Positions 31,076-38,495 of a stretch of DNA of 41,039 bases are shown here, piece by piece (within the stretch, counting starts at the first letter, position 1; the number at the start of each line of letters is the position of its first letter). The stretch is from Tannockella sp964369175 (lineage in GTDB: Bacteria > Bacillota_I > Bacilli_A > Erysipelotrichales > Coprobacillaceae). The notes under the pieces were generated by a model, which was given only the letters and a program-made list of their open reading frames with translations, ran no database searches and had not been told where the DNA came from. The DNA lies in assembly GCA_964369175.1 (NCBI GenBank), contig CAYJEM010000010.1, positions 1 through 41,039 of the forward strand. The letters run 5' to 3'. The translations under genes were made by a program, and so were the position numbers.

Positions 31076-32375
31076 TACAAATTGTAGTATGGATAGTCGT
31101 AGTATTGTTATTGCTTTAATGACGATTGCTTTGTTTGTTGTTGTTATTACATTATTTTTAAACTTCCAATATCCTAAACGGAAAATACATATTACAATCA
31201 ATAGTATTGTTTTATTTAGTGTTGTTGCTAACTTAGCAATGTTACAAGAAATTAATATTTTAGTAGAATTAACGATGGTTGATGATTTGTCGTTGGTATC
31301 TTCAAATATAGGGTGGTTACCTTGTTACATTCATGGTATATTTGCAGTCGTTGTAATTGGTTATGGGATATATGAATTTACGTCTTATTTAAAATATGCA
31401 AATAACGATATATCAATTATTTCATCAAAAGAAGCAGTTGATTATCTACCGGTTGGACTCGCATTTTTTGATTATAATGGGTTTCTATATTTAAGTAATC
31501 ATACGATGCATTATCTAAGTAGAAGTTTGTTTAGTAAAGATTTACAAAATGGACTAGAGATGATACGTGATATAGATGAAAAATTACTTAATAATGGATG
31601 TGTGATTACTGGTATAAAACCTGCATTTCTTTTAGATGATAATCGTGTATGGCAATTTACAATTGGTTTCGTTACAATAAATGATCAAATATTCTATAAG
31701 TTACAAGCAGATGAAATTAGTGATATATACCACCTATCAGATGATATTCGCAGGGCAAACATTTCTTTAAATAAAGAACGTATACATTTATATGAACATA
31801 TGAAAAATATCAATAAATATATTTCAGAAGAAGAAACTTTAAAAATGAAAATGATGGTTCATGATGACTTTGGTGAAATGATTGCCATGAGTGCACTTGC
31901 GTGCAGTCATTTTGAAGACACTGACAAAGTAAGTAGTACGATAAAAGATTGGGGTAAACTATGTAGAAAAATGCATATGTTGTTATCTTTTGAAGAGGAA
32001 GAAAAACATACAATTGAAAACTTATATTTAATTGCTAAAAAACTAAACTGTGTAATAACTTTTGATGGAAAATTACCAGATAATAAAGATACGAGCAGTA
32101 TTATTATCCACGCTATTTATGAAATGATGAAAAATGCAGTTTATCATGCGGGCGTACATACTACCGAAGTAGTCATTATTTATGAAAATGATAATATTGT
32201 TGTTTGTATTAAAAATATAAATACTTTATTTATTGATATGATAATTGAAGGTGGTGGATTAAAAAATATTCGTAGTCAAGTAGAAATGTATGATGGGAAA
32301 ATGAAAACAAGATGTGATAGTTATGTTACTTTATCTTTATATTTACCAAATAAGGGGGGAATAGGGAATGTATAA
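31068..32375 (+). CDS. Sensor histidine kinase with PAS-like domain
   Basis: 435 residues. Three membrane segments (about 12-32, 43-62, 85-108) are followed by a PAS-like segment (AVDYLPVGLAFFDYNGFLYLSN) and a helix, then the H-box MMVHDDFGEM with His265. The HATPase domain shows the N-box YEMMKNAVYHAG with Asn356 and the G-box EGGGLKNIRSQVEMYDG. It is thus a complete catalytic kinase. The start at ATG 31068 has GGGAGGG and overlaps the 7TM protein by 8 bases; the regulator gene overlaps its own end by 8 bases. The three are one tightly coupled operon. The H-box HDxxG and NAxxHA style fits the LytS/NarX-like HisKA_3 group that pairs with LuxR-type regulators. Signal unknown. Confidence 0.85.
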   Translation: MISTNCSMDSRSIVIALMTIALFVVVITLFLNFQYPKRKIHITINSIVLFSVVANLAMLQEINILVELTMVDDLSLVSSNIGWLPCYIHGIFAVVVIGYGIYEFTSYLKYANNDISIISSKEAVDYLPVGLAFFDYNGFLYLSNHTMHYLSRSLFSKDLQNGLEMIRDIDEKLLNNGCVITGIKPAFLLDDNRVWQFTIGFVTINDQIFYKLQADEISDIYHLSDDIRRANISLNKERIHLYEHMKNINKYISEEETLKMKMMVHDDFGEMIAMSALACSHFEDTDKVSSTIKDWGKLCRKMHMLLSFEEEEKHTIENLYLIAKKLNCVITFDGKLPDNKDTSSIIIHAIYEMMKNAVYHAGVHTTEVVIIYENDNIVVCIKNINTLFIDMIIEGGGLKNIRSQVEMYDGKMKTRCDSYVTLSLYLPNKGGIGNV

Positions 32376-33015
32376 TGTATTAATAGTAGATGATCAAAAA
32401 AGTTCACGTGAATTAATGAAATATGTTGTATCTGAAAGTGAGGATTTTACGGTAGTTGGTTCAATTGATGATGCTGCTTTAACACTTGAATTTTGTAAGT
32501 TTAATAAAGTTGATTTGATCCTTATGGATATTCATACTGCTGGCAGGGAAAATGGAATTGATAATGCTGCCATTATAAAACAAAAGAAACCATTAATAAA
32601 AGTAATTATTGTTACTTTCATGGTTCAAGTCAATCATCTAGAAAAAGCAAAAGCTTGTGGCTGTGAAGGATTTTGGTATAAAGATCATAGTACTACAAAA
32701 TTGCTAGAAGTAATGGATAAGGTAATGAGTGGAGAAAAAATTTACCCTGATACACTTCCAGTTATTAGTATTGGACTTGCTAAAACAACTGATTTTACTA
32801 AGCAAGAATTAGAAGTTTTACGATTGAAGGTTAACGGATATTCACATAAAGAGATATGTGATAATTTATGTATAACAAGAAGTACATTGAATTATCATAT
32901 TGCTAATCTTAAAGGAAAAACAGGATATGATAATATTTTAAAGCTTGCCATTGATGTCTCTATGAAAAAATTTATTATTGCTGACGTTGAATTACTTACT
33001 AATAATATAAAATAA
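32368..33015 (+). CDS. LuxR/NarL-type response regulator
   Basis: 215 residues. The receiver domain has the acidic pair Asp8-Asp9 (IVDDQ), phospho-acceptor Asp54 (LILMDIH), the switch Thr in VIIVTF, and Lys in FWYKDHS. The C-terminal helix-turn-helix (about 150-200) reads FTKQELEVLRLKVNGYSHKE and then a recognition helix TRSTLNYHIANLK. Ribosome binding site AGGGGGGA; 8-base overlap with the kinase gene, its evident partner. A terminator follows. The palindrome found both 3' of this gene and before the surface-protein gene is a candidate binding site, unproven. Confidence 0.93.
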   Translation: MYNVLIVDDQKSSRELMKYVVSESEDFTVVGSIDDAALTLEFCKFNKVDLILMDIHTAGRENGIDNAAIIKQKKPLIKVIIVTFMVQVNHLEKAKACGCEGFWYKDHSTTKLLEVMDKVMSGEKIYPDTLPVISIGLAKTTDFTKQELEVLRLKVNGYSHKEICDNLCITRSTLNYHIANLKGKTGYDNILKLAIDVSMKKFIIADVELLTNNIK

Positions 33016-33042
33016 AAAACATTGATTATATCAACCATATTT

Positions 33043-33075
33043 AAAAACACTGTACATTTGTACGGTGTTTTTTTA
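33043..33075 (+). terminator. Terminator of the sensory operon, containing the shared palindrome
   Basis: Stem AAAAACACTGTACA/TGTACGGTGTTTTT (one G-T pair) with a TT loop and a T-run. Its tip is GTACATTTGTAC, the reverse complement of 26738-26749. Confidence 0.85.
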
Positions 33076-33173
33076 TATATCATAAACTATAATAATGTTG
33101 AAAAAAGAAGTTGTGTCTTTCATTCTAGAATGTGTGTGTATATGTTTTGTCGCTAAAGGAGGGTGGGTACTTA

Positions 33174-33557
33174 ATGAATACAATTATGTTATGTATACGT
33201 TATGGATTACTTGTGGATGCGTTAGAAAAATATATTTATAAGTTGGATTCAGACTATAAAATTGTCCAAGAAACAAATATGAATTTATTCTATAACAGCG
33301 TATATTTATACAATCCCTCAATAATCTTATTAGAAGTGAATTTGAATGTTCCATATACAGTTGAGCTATGGCAAGAACGTATTAAATTCGTTAAAAGTAA
33401 TCTACCAAGTTGTAAAATAGCAGTAATCATTGATGATGATAACTGCCATGAAGTGGTTGAGGATATAAAACTACTTAAAAAAAATGGAGAAATAGATGGT
33501 TTTTTCTATGCTAGTTCAGGTTTGAAGTATATGGTTGATGCGTTAGAAAGTCTATAA
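33174..33557 (+). CDS. Stand-alone degenerate receiver domain (Asp to Glu)
   Basis: 127 residues from ATG 33174; GGAGGG and GGTGGG lie 6-10 bases upstream. Secondary-structure order and length match a CheY-like receiver (strand-helix five times), but the catalytic set is gone. The acidic pair is replaced by CIRYG, the phospho-acceptor site is Glu54 (IILLEVN, aligned with Asp54 LILMDIH of the preceding regulator), and the conserved Lys is Ala (FFYASSG where the neighbour has FWYKDHS). No output domain follows. It is probably a pseudo-receiver locked in one state, acting by binding the kinase or regulator encoded just upstream. It begins its own unit after a terminator, with a 12-bp palindrome CATTCTAGAATG at 33121-33132 upstream. 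Confidence 0.65.
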   Translation: MNTIMLCIRYGLLVDALEKYIYKLDSDYKIVQETNMNLFYNSVYLYNPSIILLEVNLNVPYTVELWQERIKFVKSNLPSCKIAVIIDDDNCHEVVEDIKLLKKNGEIDGFFYASSGLKYMVDALESL

Positions 33558-33574
33558 AATTAAGGAAGGAGCAT

Positions 33575-33601
33575 ATGATATTAAATGCTTGTAAGGTATA
33601 A
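33575..33601 (+). CDS. Possible 8-codon leader peptide
   Basis: The strong site GGAAGGAG (about 33564-33571) is correctly spaced for ATG 33575, which opens an 8-codon frame (M-I-L-N-A-C-K-V) ending at TAA 33599-33601. The lipoprotein start at 33621 has no good site of its own. The short frame may be a leader whose translation delivers ribosomes to the lipoprotein start. Confidence 0.35.
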   Translation: MILNACKV

Positions 33602-33620
33602 ATATCATATAAAATTAGTT

Positions 33621-34115
33621 ATGAAAAAGTTAATAGGAATTTTATTTGCAGTAATGATGTTAGTTGGATGTAGTTCTGGTGGTACTTTATACGATACAGG
33701 GGTAATTAGTACTGAAGTACCAAATGGATGGAAAGGATTTCATGGTGCTGATGTATTTGGTGATTACGAAGGGGAACCAGGCGATCCAACGGTTATCCAA
33801 GTAGGTAAAGGTTCAGAAGAAATGTTAGATGTATTTAATGAACCATATGTGATGTTACAAGTACATGAAGATCCTAATCAAACATATAAAATCTATGAAA
33901 ATATGTTAGATGATCCAGAAGCAATAACAGAGGTTAAAATTGGTGAAAGAACTTGGAGTGGGTTCCGTGGAACAAGTTTAGGTTATGATATTACACAATT
34001 ACTTGTAAGAGAGGGTGATAATGCATTATTTGTTCAAATTACAAGTAAAGATGGTTCAATTACAATAGATACACCAGAAGTAAAGACAATTATTGAAAAA
34101 TTTACAGTTAAATAA
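33621..34115 (+). CDS. Secreted lipoprotein of unknown function
   Basis: 164 residues from ATG 33621: MKKLIGILFAVMMLVGC with lipobox LVGC, Cys17. The mature part is a compact alpha/beta domain (VPNGWKGFHGADVFGDYEG, GERTWSGFRGTSLGYD, ALFVQITSKDGSI) resembling small extracellular domains of the PsbP/Mog1-like type that begin with 'vP.gW', but I cannot name the family. A longer form from ATG 33585 would add 12 residues before the signal. The strongest upstream ribosome site serves a short leader frame instead. It is operonic with the 4-TM gene 13 bases downstream and probably with the pseudo-receiver upstream. Confidence 0.75.
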   Translation: MKKLIGILFAVMMLVGCSSGGTLYDTGVISTEVPNGWKGFHGADVFGDYEGEPGDPTVIQVGKGSEEMLDVFNEPYVMLQVHEDPNQTYKIYENMLDDPEAITEVKIGERTWSGFRGTSLGYDITQLLVREGDNALFVQITSKDGSITIDTPEVKTIIEKFTVK

Positions 34116-34128
34116 AGGAGAATAGAAA

Positions 34129-34587
34129 ATGGATACAATAAAACCAGCAGGGAGTGGCTTCTTGAAAGTCACAGGTATATTAATGATTGTAACAGGTCCA
34201 ATCTCAATTATATTAGGTTTAATTACATTTATGGGAATATCATTTCTAGTAGAACTTGCAAGTTCGTTAGCACAAATGAACGGAACAACAGTTAGTCAAG
34301 AATTAGCACAACAAGGATTATCGTTATCATTACTATATGTCTCAGTGGCACTGATTACGATTGGTGGAATTGTTCAACTTGTAAGTGGCATAATTGGTGT
34401 GAAAAATGCAAATAAACCAGAAAAAGCAGCGTTGTGTAAAAAAGCCGGAATTGTGGTTATTATAATGTTAGTATTAGGAAATGTACTTTCCGTTGTATCA
34501 GGTGGCGGACTACAAATAGTCAGTTTACTTATTGGGTTAATTATTCCGGGATTATTTATATACGGTGCAATGAAGAACGGTCGATAA
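34129..34587 (+). CDS. Small four-TM membrane protein
   Basis: 152 residues with four predicted membrane segments (about 11-38, 65-90, 105-125, 127-147) and a poorly charged loop after the first. The site AAAGGAG is 8 bases from ATG 34129. It shares an operon with the lipoprotein before it, and a hairpin at 34651-34692 ends the unit. No family recognised; similar small 4-TM proteins occur widely in Bacillota. Confidence 0.72.
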   Translation: MDTIKPAGSGFLKVTGILMIVTGPISIILGLITFMGISFLVELASSLAQMNGTTVSQELAQQGLSLSLLYVSVALITIGGIVQLVSGIIGVKNANKPEKAALCKKAGIVVIIMLVLGNVLSVVSGGGLQIVSLLIGLIIPGLFIYGAMKNGR

Positions 34588-34650
34588 GTTAGATAAATAT
34601 AAAAACGATACATAAGTGTATATTCAATTAAATAGTTTATATAAAAAGTT

Positions 34651-34692
34651 AAATTTCATGCTACAATAATGTAGGATGGAATTTTCTTTTTC
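34651..34692 (+). terminator. Probable terminator after the 4-TM gene
   Basis: Fifteen-base arms AAATTTCATGCTACA and TGTAGGATGGAATTT around ATAA, with one G-T pair and one mismatch, followed by TCTTTTTC. It is imperfect but in the right place. Confidence 0.55.
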
Positions 34693-34722
34693 ATTAAAAA
34701 TAACATTTGTATTCCTTAGTTA

Positions 34723-34751
34723 TTTACTAGGAGATAGTAACGTGATATAAT
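34723..34751 (+). promoter_or_regulatory. Promoter with short leader for the 105-residue membrane gene
   Basis: TTTACT (34723-34728), 17 bases, TATAAT (34746-34751). The ATG is only 17 bases further, so the leader is very short. Arms TTACTA/TAGTAA overlap the -35 and could be an operator. Confidence 0.5.
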
Positions 34752-34768
34752 CTTCCTGAGGTGGTAGT

Positions 34769-35086
34769 ATGAAAAGAAAAGCAATGATTGGTTTACTTTG
34801 TTTTATTCCAACGATACTTATTCCATTTGTTCATCATTATTATGTACAAATATTGAATAGTTATGTTGGGTACTTAGGTGTTGTGGATTATTTTATGGGA
34901 CAAGTAATATTATTTTTACTTATACCTATGTTATTTTATTTCATTCACATTGTTGTATGTAAAAAGCTTCTAAAAAAAGAAGCCAAAAGTATTTCTGAAA
35001 AATTTGAAGAAAGATATCAATATTATATAATGCCAGTATTATCAAATGTATTATTTTTAACTGTTATCGCAAGTTCGACAACATAA
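34769..35086 (+). CDS. Small membrane protein, three TM segments
   Basis: 105 residues: hydrophobic segments about 6-25, 43-65 and 85-103, with a basic/acidic helix between the second and third (KKLLKKEAKSISEKFEER). The site GAGGTGG precedes ATG 34769. It is monocistronic between its own promoter and a terminator. Not recognised. Confidence 0.65.
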   Translation: MKRKAMIGLLCFIPTILIPFVHHYYVQILNSYVGYLGVVDYFMGQVILFLLIPMLFYFIHIVVCKKLLKKEAKSISEKFEERYQYYIMPVLSNVLFLTVIASSTT

Positions 35087-35117
35087 AAAGCGACTTAAAT
35101 CGCTTTCTTTTTTTTTA
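35087..35117. terminator. Bidirectional terminator
   Basis: Stem AAAGCGA/TCGCTTT with a 6-base loop and T-runs on both strands, between two convergent genes. Confidence 0.85.
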
Positions 35118-35456
35118 TGCATCTGATAATAACATAGTAGGATCTAAAATGAATAATCCTGTATTTAAAACCATTTCTTTACATGTTTTCCATTCACTTT
35201 GTGCAGTCTCTGGATAACGAATTGGTATTATGAATTCACTTCCATCGTACGTAGTTGCCTTTAGGGCGATCACTTCTTCATTTTCTTGATTTGTATGTGA
35301 AAAAGCTTCAATTTGTTTAATTATTGAATATTTTAATGCGGTAATTTGCCCTCGAGTTGATTGATCGTGAATATAATCAAAATGAGTTAACTCCGCCTTA
35401 ACATTATCAATTAGACATCCATATTTTTGTGTTCCCATCATAATACAATTACTCAT
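35115..35456 (-). CDS. Hypothetical small soluble protein
   Basis: 113 residues on the minus strand, with AAAGGAGG before the ATG at 35456. It is alpha/beta, with no signal or membrane segment. Noticeable text includes TRGQITALKYSIIKQIEAFSH, then a beta pair (VIALKATTYDGSEFIIPIRYP) and a helical end with EWKTCKEM. No family recognised. It is transcribed alone towards a shared terminator. Confidence 0.65.
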   Translation of the reverse strand: MSNCIMMGTQKYGCLIDNVKAELTHFDYIHDQSTRGQITALKYSIIKQIEAFSHTNQENEEVIALKATTYDGSEFIIPIRYPETAQSEWKTCKEMVLNTGLFILDPTMLLSDA

Positions 35457-35820
35457 CTTCTAGTCCTCCTTTAATTTTATTTGTGCCACACACACCGAAT
35501 AATTGATACTACACTACAAAACTACTGACTTCAAAAAACAACTTATATCCTTATTATACATAAATTTACAAATCATGTCATTGTTTATATAAAAAAAGTT
35601 GATTATATCGTGTGATTTTAGATTATTGTTAATATAGTATATGTAAATAACTGTGAAATATACTATAATTGCAGTTTTTTTATTACATCATTTTTATCTG
35701 ATTGATACTCTATGATATAATTGTGTCAAATAAGGATATAATTAAAGGAGGGTAGAAACATATAAAATATTTTATTTTCATCGTATTAGCCGTCGTCTTG
35801 GATTCAAGGGGGATATAATC
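35457..35820. other. 364-base gap with regulatory elements, no clear gene
   Basis: This AT-rich gap lies between divergent genes. It holds an inverted repeat TAGTATAT/ATATACTA (arms 35635-35642 and 35658-35665) and a TATAAT at 35716-35721 that may serve the desulfoferrodoxin gene. It also holds an orphan ribosome binding site GGAGG at 35747-35751 followed by an 18-codon frame beginning with ATA (35762-35818, hydrophobic text KYFIFIVLAVVL). The last may be a leader peptide that lost its ATG. Confidence 0.5.
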
Positions 35821-36189
35821 GTGAAATTTTTAAAGTGTGATATTTGTGGAAACATTGTTGGATTTGTTGAAGATAATGGTGTTCCACCATATTGCTGTGG
35901 TGTTGAAATGGAAGAACTTGTAGCCGGTGTAAGTGATGGTGCTCATGAAAAACATGTACCAGTTGCAACGGTTGAAGGAAACACCGTGTCTGTAGTTGTT
36001 GGAGAAGTTGAACATCCAATGATTGCTAGCCATTACATTAGTTGGATTGCACTAGAAACAAAAGAGGGTAATCAAAGAAAAGTTATTAGTGACGTACCAA
36101 AGTGTTCATTTACAATTACTGATGGTGATGAAGCATGTGCGGTTTATGCATATTGCAACTTACATGGTTTATGGAAAACCACACTATAA
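35821..36189 (+). CDS. dfx: Desulfoferrodoxin (two-iron superoxide reductase)
   Basis: 122 residues, normal length. Superoxide reductase reduces superoxide to hydrogen peroxide without making oxygen, a defence of anaerobes. The N-terminal desulforedoxin-like iron site is seen as C6-x-x-C9 (KCDICG) and an adjacent Cys pair (PPYCCG). The catalytic iron site is seen as the Glu-Lys-His loop (HEKHVP), VEHPM...H, and YCNLHG near the end giving Cys and His ligands. It starts with GTG 35821 after AAGGGGG. It is monocistronic, ending in a bidirectional terminator, and supports an anaerobic host. Confidence 0.95.
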   Translation: MKFLKCDICGNIVGFVEDNGVPPYCCGVEMEELVAGVSDGAHEKHVPVATVEGNTVSVVVGEVEHPMIASHYISWIALETKEGNQRKVISDVPKCSFTITDGDEACAVYAYCNLHGLWKTTL

Positions 36190-36191
36190 TA

Positions 36192-36226
36192 AAAAGGCTA
36201 TACCACATAAGTGGATAGCCTTTTAT
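36192..36226. terminator. Bidirectional terminator
   Basis: Stem AAAAGGCTATACCAC/GTGGATAGCCTTTT with one bulged A and an ATAA loop, between convergent genes; its end overlaps the stop of the minus-strand gene. Confidence 0.85.
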
Positions 36227-36969
36227 CGTGTATAATATACTTCTATATCTCCTAAATTAGTGCTCGAACTTATGAATTTACCAGTTTCATTTGTATTTTG
36301 GTATTCAGCTTGACTACCATCAACTAGACATTCAATATTTCCTAAATTTGTTTTTAGTGTGATTGTTGTTGACTCTATTTTATCAATATCAACATTACCA
36401 GCATTCGTAGTAGCAATAAAAGTATTACAGATAACATTCCCTAAACGAATATTACCAGCACTGTTTTCAATATTTATATTTGTAGCAGATAAGTTACCAG
36501 TAGAAATGTTTCCAAAGTCATTGGTAATTTGTATATCACCAGCAGATAGCGCCAAATAGTCAATATTACCAGCAGAAGATTCTATTTGAATATTTCCGGT
36601 ATAAGTGTTAGGAATTTTGATTGTAAATGATTCTGGTTTGATTTGCACCCCAATAAATAGATCATATGCTTGTTTATGTTCAATTGTTAAACTGTTGTGT
36701 TCGATAGAATGAACGATTTGTGGTAATTCATCAATTGTATCTGAAACAATCTCAATATGATTTACATCACTAGATATTACTTTGATATTTGCATAAGAAG
36801 TATAAATTGTAATATCTTGATTCGTACTCTCAATAGTCTCAACATTACTTATTATTTCACCACGAGTATCAAATTTATAAATATCAAATCCGTTCATTAC
36901 AAATGCAATAATACATAAAGTAATACCAATAATTAAAGATACTAAGCCAAATAAAGTAGTCTTTTTCAT
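36223..36969 (-). CDS. DUF4097-family membrane-anchored beta-repeat protein
   Basis: 248 residues from the minus-strand ATG at 36969. One N-terminal membrane segment (about 5-27) is followed by a repetitive beta-solenoid with the recurring SAGNI/NLGNI/NAGNV motif every 18-20 residues, the mark of DUF4097 (DUF4098-like) proteins. GAAGGAGGAAG lies upstream; the ATG overlaps the TAA of the preceding DUF1700 gene (TAATG). It is the last gene of a PadR-DUF1700-DUF4097 operon, a conserved set in Bacillota thought to respond to envelope stress; its biochemical role is not established. Confidence 0.88.
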   Translation of the reverse strand: MKKTTLFGLVSLIIGITLCIIAFVMNGFDIYKFDTRGEIISNVETIESTNQDITIYTSYANIKVISSDVNHIEIVSDTIDELPQIVHSIEHNSLTIEHKQAYDLFIGVQIKPESFTIKIPNTYTGNIQIESSAGNIDYLALSAGDIQITNDFGNISTGNLSATNINIENSAGNIRLGNVICNTFIATTNAGNVDIDKIESTTITLKTNLGNIECLVDGSQAEYQNTNETGKFISSSTNLGDIEVYYTR

Positions 36970-37577
36970 TATACTTCCTCCTTCGATTTTGAAAGTTTTT
37001 CTTTTACATAAGAAATGCATTGTCCAGGAGCCTTAGCAACATATTTAATAAGCATTGAAATTGGTTTTAATAATAATAAGAATATCCCAATAATAATAAG
37101 ACTTAACCCCCACAGTAGGATAGCAGTTGAAAAGTTTGTTGTTACAATTGTAAAACTGTATATAAGGACAATAATACTAGATATAAAGAATGCGCCTATA
37201 ACAAATATTATTGAAAATAGAAATGCCCATATAGCAACAAATAAACCAAATAATAAACCAAGTCCTGCTAGTAAAATACTAAACCATATTGGTGAAGTTA
37301 ACACTGCAATAATAATCCATAATGCTTTATTTGATGAAAATTCAAATGAATTTTTAACTTTTCGACGAACAATTTCATGCACAGGTATTTCGTTATATAT
37401 TTCATTTACGATTAAATCAATATTCCCAAGACTTTTAATAGCACCTTCTTCACTCATACCATCTTCTATTTTGTCATTTATTAATTCATCATAATAATTA
37501 ATGATCTTTTCAACTTCATGGTATGGTAAACTTCCAAGTCGGTTTTTTAATGTTGTAATAAATTGTTTTTTATCCAT
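36969..37577 (-). CDS. DUF1700 (HAAS-type) membrane protein
   Basis: 202 residues. The N-terminal HAAS/DUF1700 helical module (MDKKQFITTLKNRLGSLP ... IINYYDELINDKIEDGMSEEGAI) is followed by four or five membrane segments (about 85-190) and a short cytoplasmic tail. AAGGAG precedes the ATG at 37577; longer upstream starts lie inside the PadR gene. The 5' end overlaps padR by 8 bases and the 3' end overlaps the DUF4097 gene by one base, so all three are co-translated. Confidence 0.88.
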   Translation of the reverse strand: MDKKQFITTLKNRLGSLPYHEVEKIINYYDELINDKIEDGMSEEGAIKSLGNIDLIVNEIYNEIPVHEIVRRKVKNSFEFSSNKALWIIIAVLTSPIWFSILLAGLGLLFGLFVAIWAFLFSIIFVIGAFFISSIIVLIYSFTIVTTNFSTAILLWGLSLIIIGIFLLLLKPISMLIKYVAKAPGQCISYVKEKLSKSKEEV

Positions 37578-37887
37578 TATTTGTTTCTCCTTGTATATAT
37601 TGGTAAACATGAATGACTTGCTGCCAGTCATTAATAAATTCTGTGATTCGATGATGTCCAGCAGCGGTGATTTTAAAGTATTTACGCAAGCGACCATTAT
37701 GTTCAATTGCATAAGATTCTACATAACTCGAAGCCTCAAGTCTTTTTAAAATCGGATAAAGTGTTGACTCTGAAATTTGAATGTACATGCTAACATCCTT
37801 AATAATCTGATATCCATATGAATCATTGTTGACTAGTGAGCGTAATACACATAGGTCTAACAAGCCTTTTTTTAATTGTATATCCAT
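37570..37887 (-). CDS. PadR-family transcriptional regulator
   Basis: 105 residues, the short PadR type. The winged helix is clear (LKKGLLDLCVLRSLVNNDSYGY, ISESTLYPILKRLEASSYVESY, GRLRKYFKITAAGHHRI). PadR proteins usually repress their own operon. A palindrome lies between -35 and -10 of its promoter (37937-37965), which supports autoregulation. GGAGGT precedes the ATG at 37887. Confidence 0.93.
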   Translation of the reverse strand: MDIQLKKGLLDLCVLRSLVNNDSYGYQIIKDVSMYIQISESTLYPILKRLEASSYVESYAIEHNGRLRKYFKITAAGHHRITEFINDWQQVIHVYQYIQGETNNG

Positions 37888-37936
37888 AATACCTCCAATC
37901 TATACTACACAATGCATAGTATATGTTATGTATAAT

Positions 37937-37965
37937 ACTATACAATACATAGTATTGTGTGTCAA
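37937..37965 (-). promoter_or_regulatory. PadR operon promoter with operator in the spacer
   Basis: On the minus strand: -35 TTGACA (37965-37960), 17-base spacer, -10 TATAGT (37942-37937). The spacer is filled by a perfect palindrome, ACAATAC-ATA-GTATTGT (37942-37958). A related motif (TACTA...TAGTA) lies downstream at about 37902-37921, a likely second PadR site. Confidence 0.75.
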
Positions 37966-38008
37966 ATACTTTATTAATATATTGAATTTATATAATAATG
38001 TGCTAATA

Positions 38009-38042
38009 TAGTTAAGTGATTATAATTATATTTAATTAACTA
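38009..38042. promoter_or_regulatory. Inverted repeat before the MarR gene
   Basis: Arms TAGTTAA (38009-38015) and TTAACTA (38036-38042) lie 20 bases apart, just before the ribosome binding site. A TTGAAT at 37984-37989 with a TAATAT-like -10 about 16 bases later could be the promoter. Candidate MarR operator. Confidence 0.5.
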
Positions 38043-38054
38043 AAGGAGTATGTT

Positions 38055-38495
38055 ATGGAAATAGATATAACAGTATCAAAGTTGTTTTATGCAATGACAC
38101 TGCATGAACTACAGTGCATGAACCAAAATCAATTAGATTCATCACTTTCATATAATTCATATTTGTATTTATGTTTACTCGAATGCAAGAGAGGGTTAAC
38201 TGTAAGTGATATCGCTAATTTATTACAGGTTGCAAAATCAGCAGTTACCTTAAAGGTAAAAGAATTAGAAAAATTAGGGCTAGTAGAGAAAGTACAGTCG
38301 AAAGATGATAAAAGAGTATATCACTTAGTCATTACAAAAAAAGGTATACAAATGTATCAAAGTTATGATTTACGACTAGCAAAGGCATATCAACGATTAA
38401 AGAAAAAATATAATGAAAAAGAAATAACGATATTTAACTCAATGTTATATGATTATTCTGTTTTTTTAGAAGAGGAGGTTAGTGAAAATGAATAA
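38055..38495 (+). CDS. MarR-family transcriptional regulator
   Basis: 146 residues. The winged helix-turn-helix of MarR proteins is visible: LTVSDIANLLQVAKSAVTLK (helix-turn-helix), then VKELEKLGLVEKVQSKDDKRVYHLVITKKG (wing). Helical ends form the dimer interface. AAAGGAG precedes ATG 38055. It overlaps the MATE transporter gene by 8 bases, so it most likely controls that efflux pump, perhaps through the inverted repeat upstream. Confidence 0.93.
   Translation: MEIDITVSKLFYAMTLHELQCMNQNQLDSSLSYNSYLYLCLLECKRGLTVSDIANLLQVAKSAVTLKVKELEKLGLVEKVQSKDDKRVYHLVITKKGIQMYQSYDLRLAKAYQRLKKKYNEKEITIFNSMLYDYSVFLEEEVSENE

Noticed and set aside
33121..33132. Perfect 12-bp palindrome CATTCTAGAATG as an operator
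   Set aside because: It is a single occurrence with no clear promoter placement; a 12-base palindrome alone in AT-rich DNA is weak evidence.
35115..35820. Riboswitch or small RNA in the gap before dfx
   Set aside because: Only AT-rich inverted repeats are visible; no conserved riboswitch core could be recognised.
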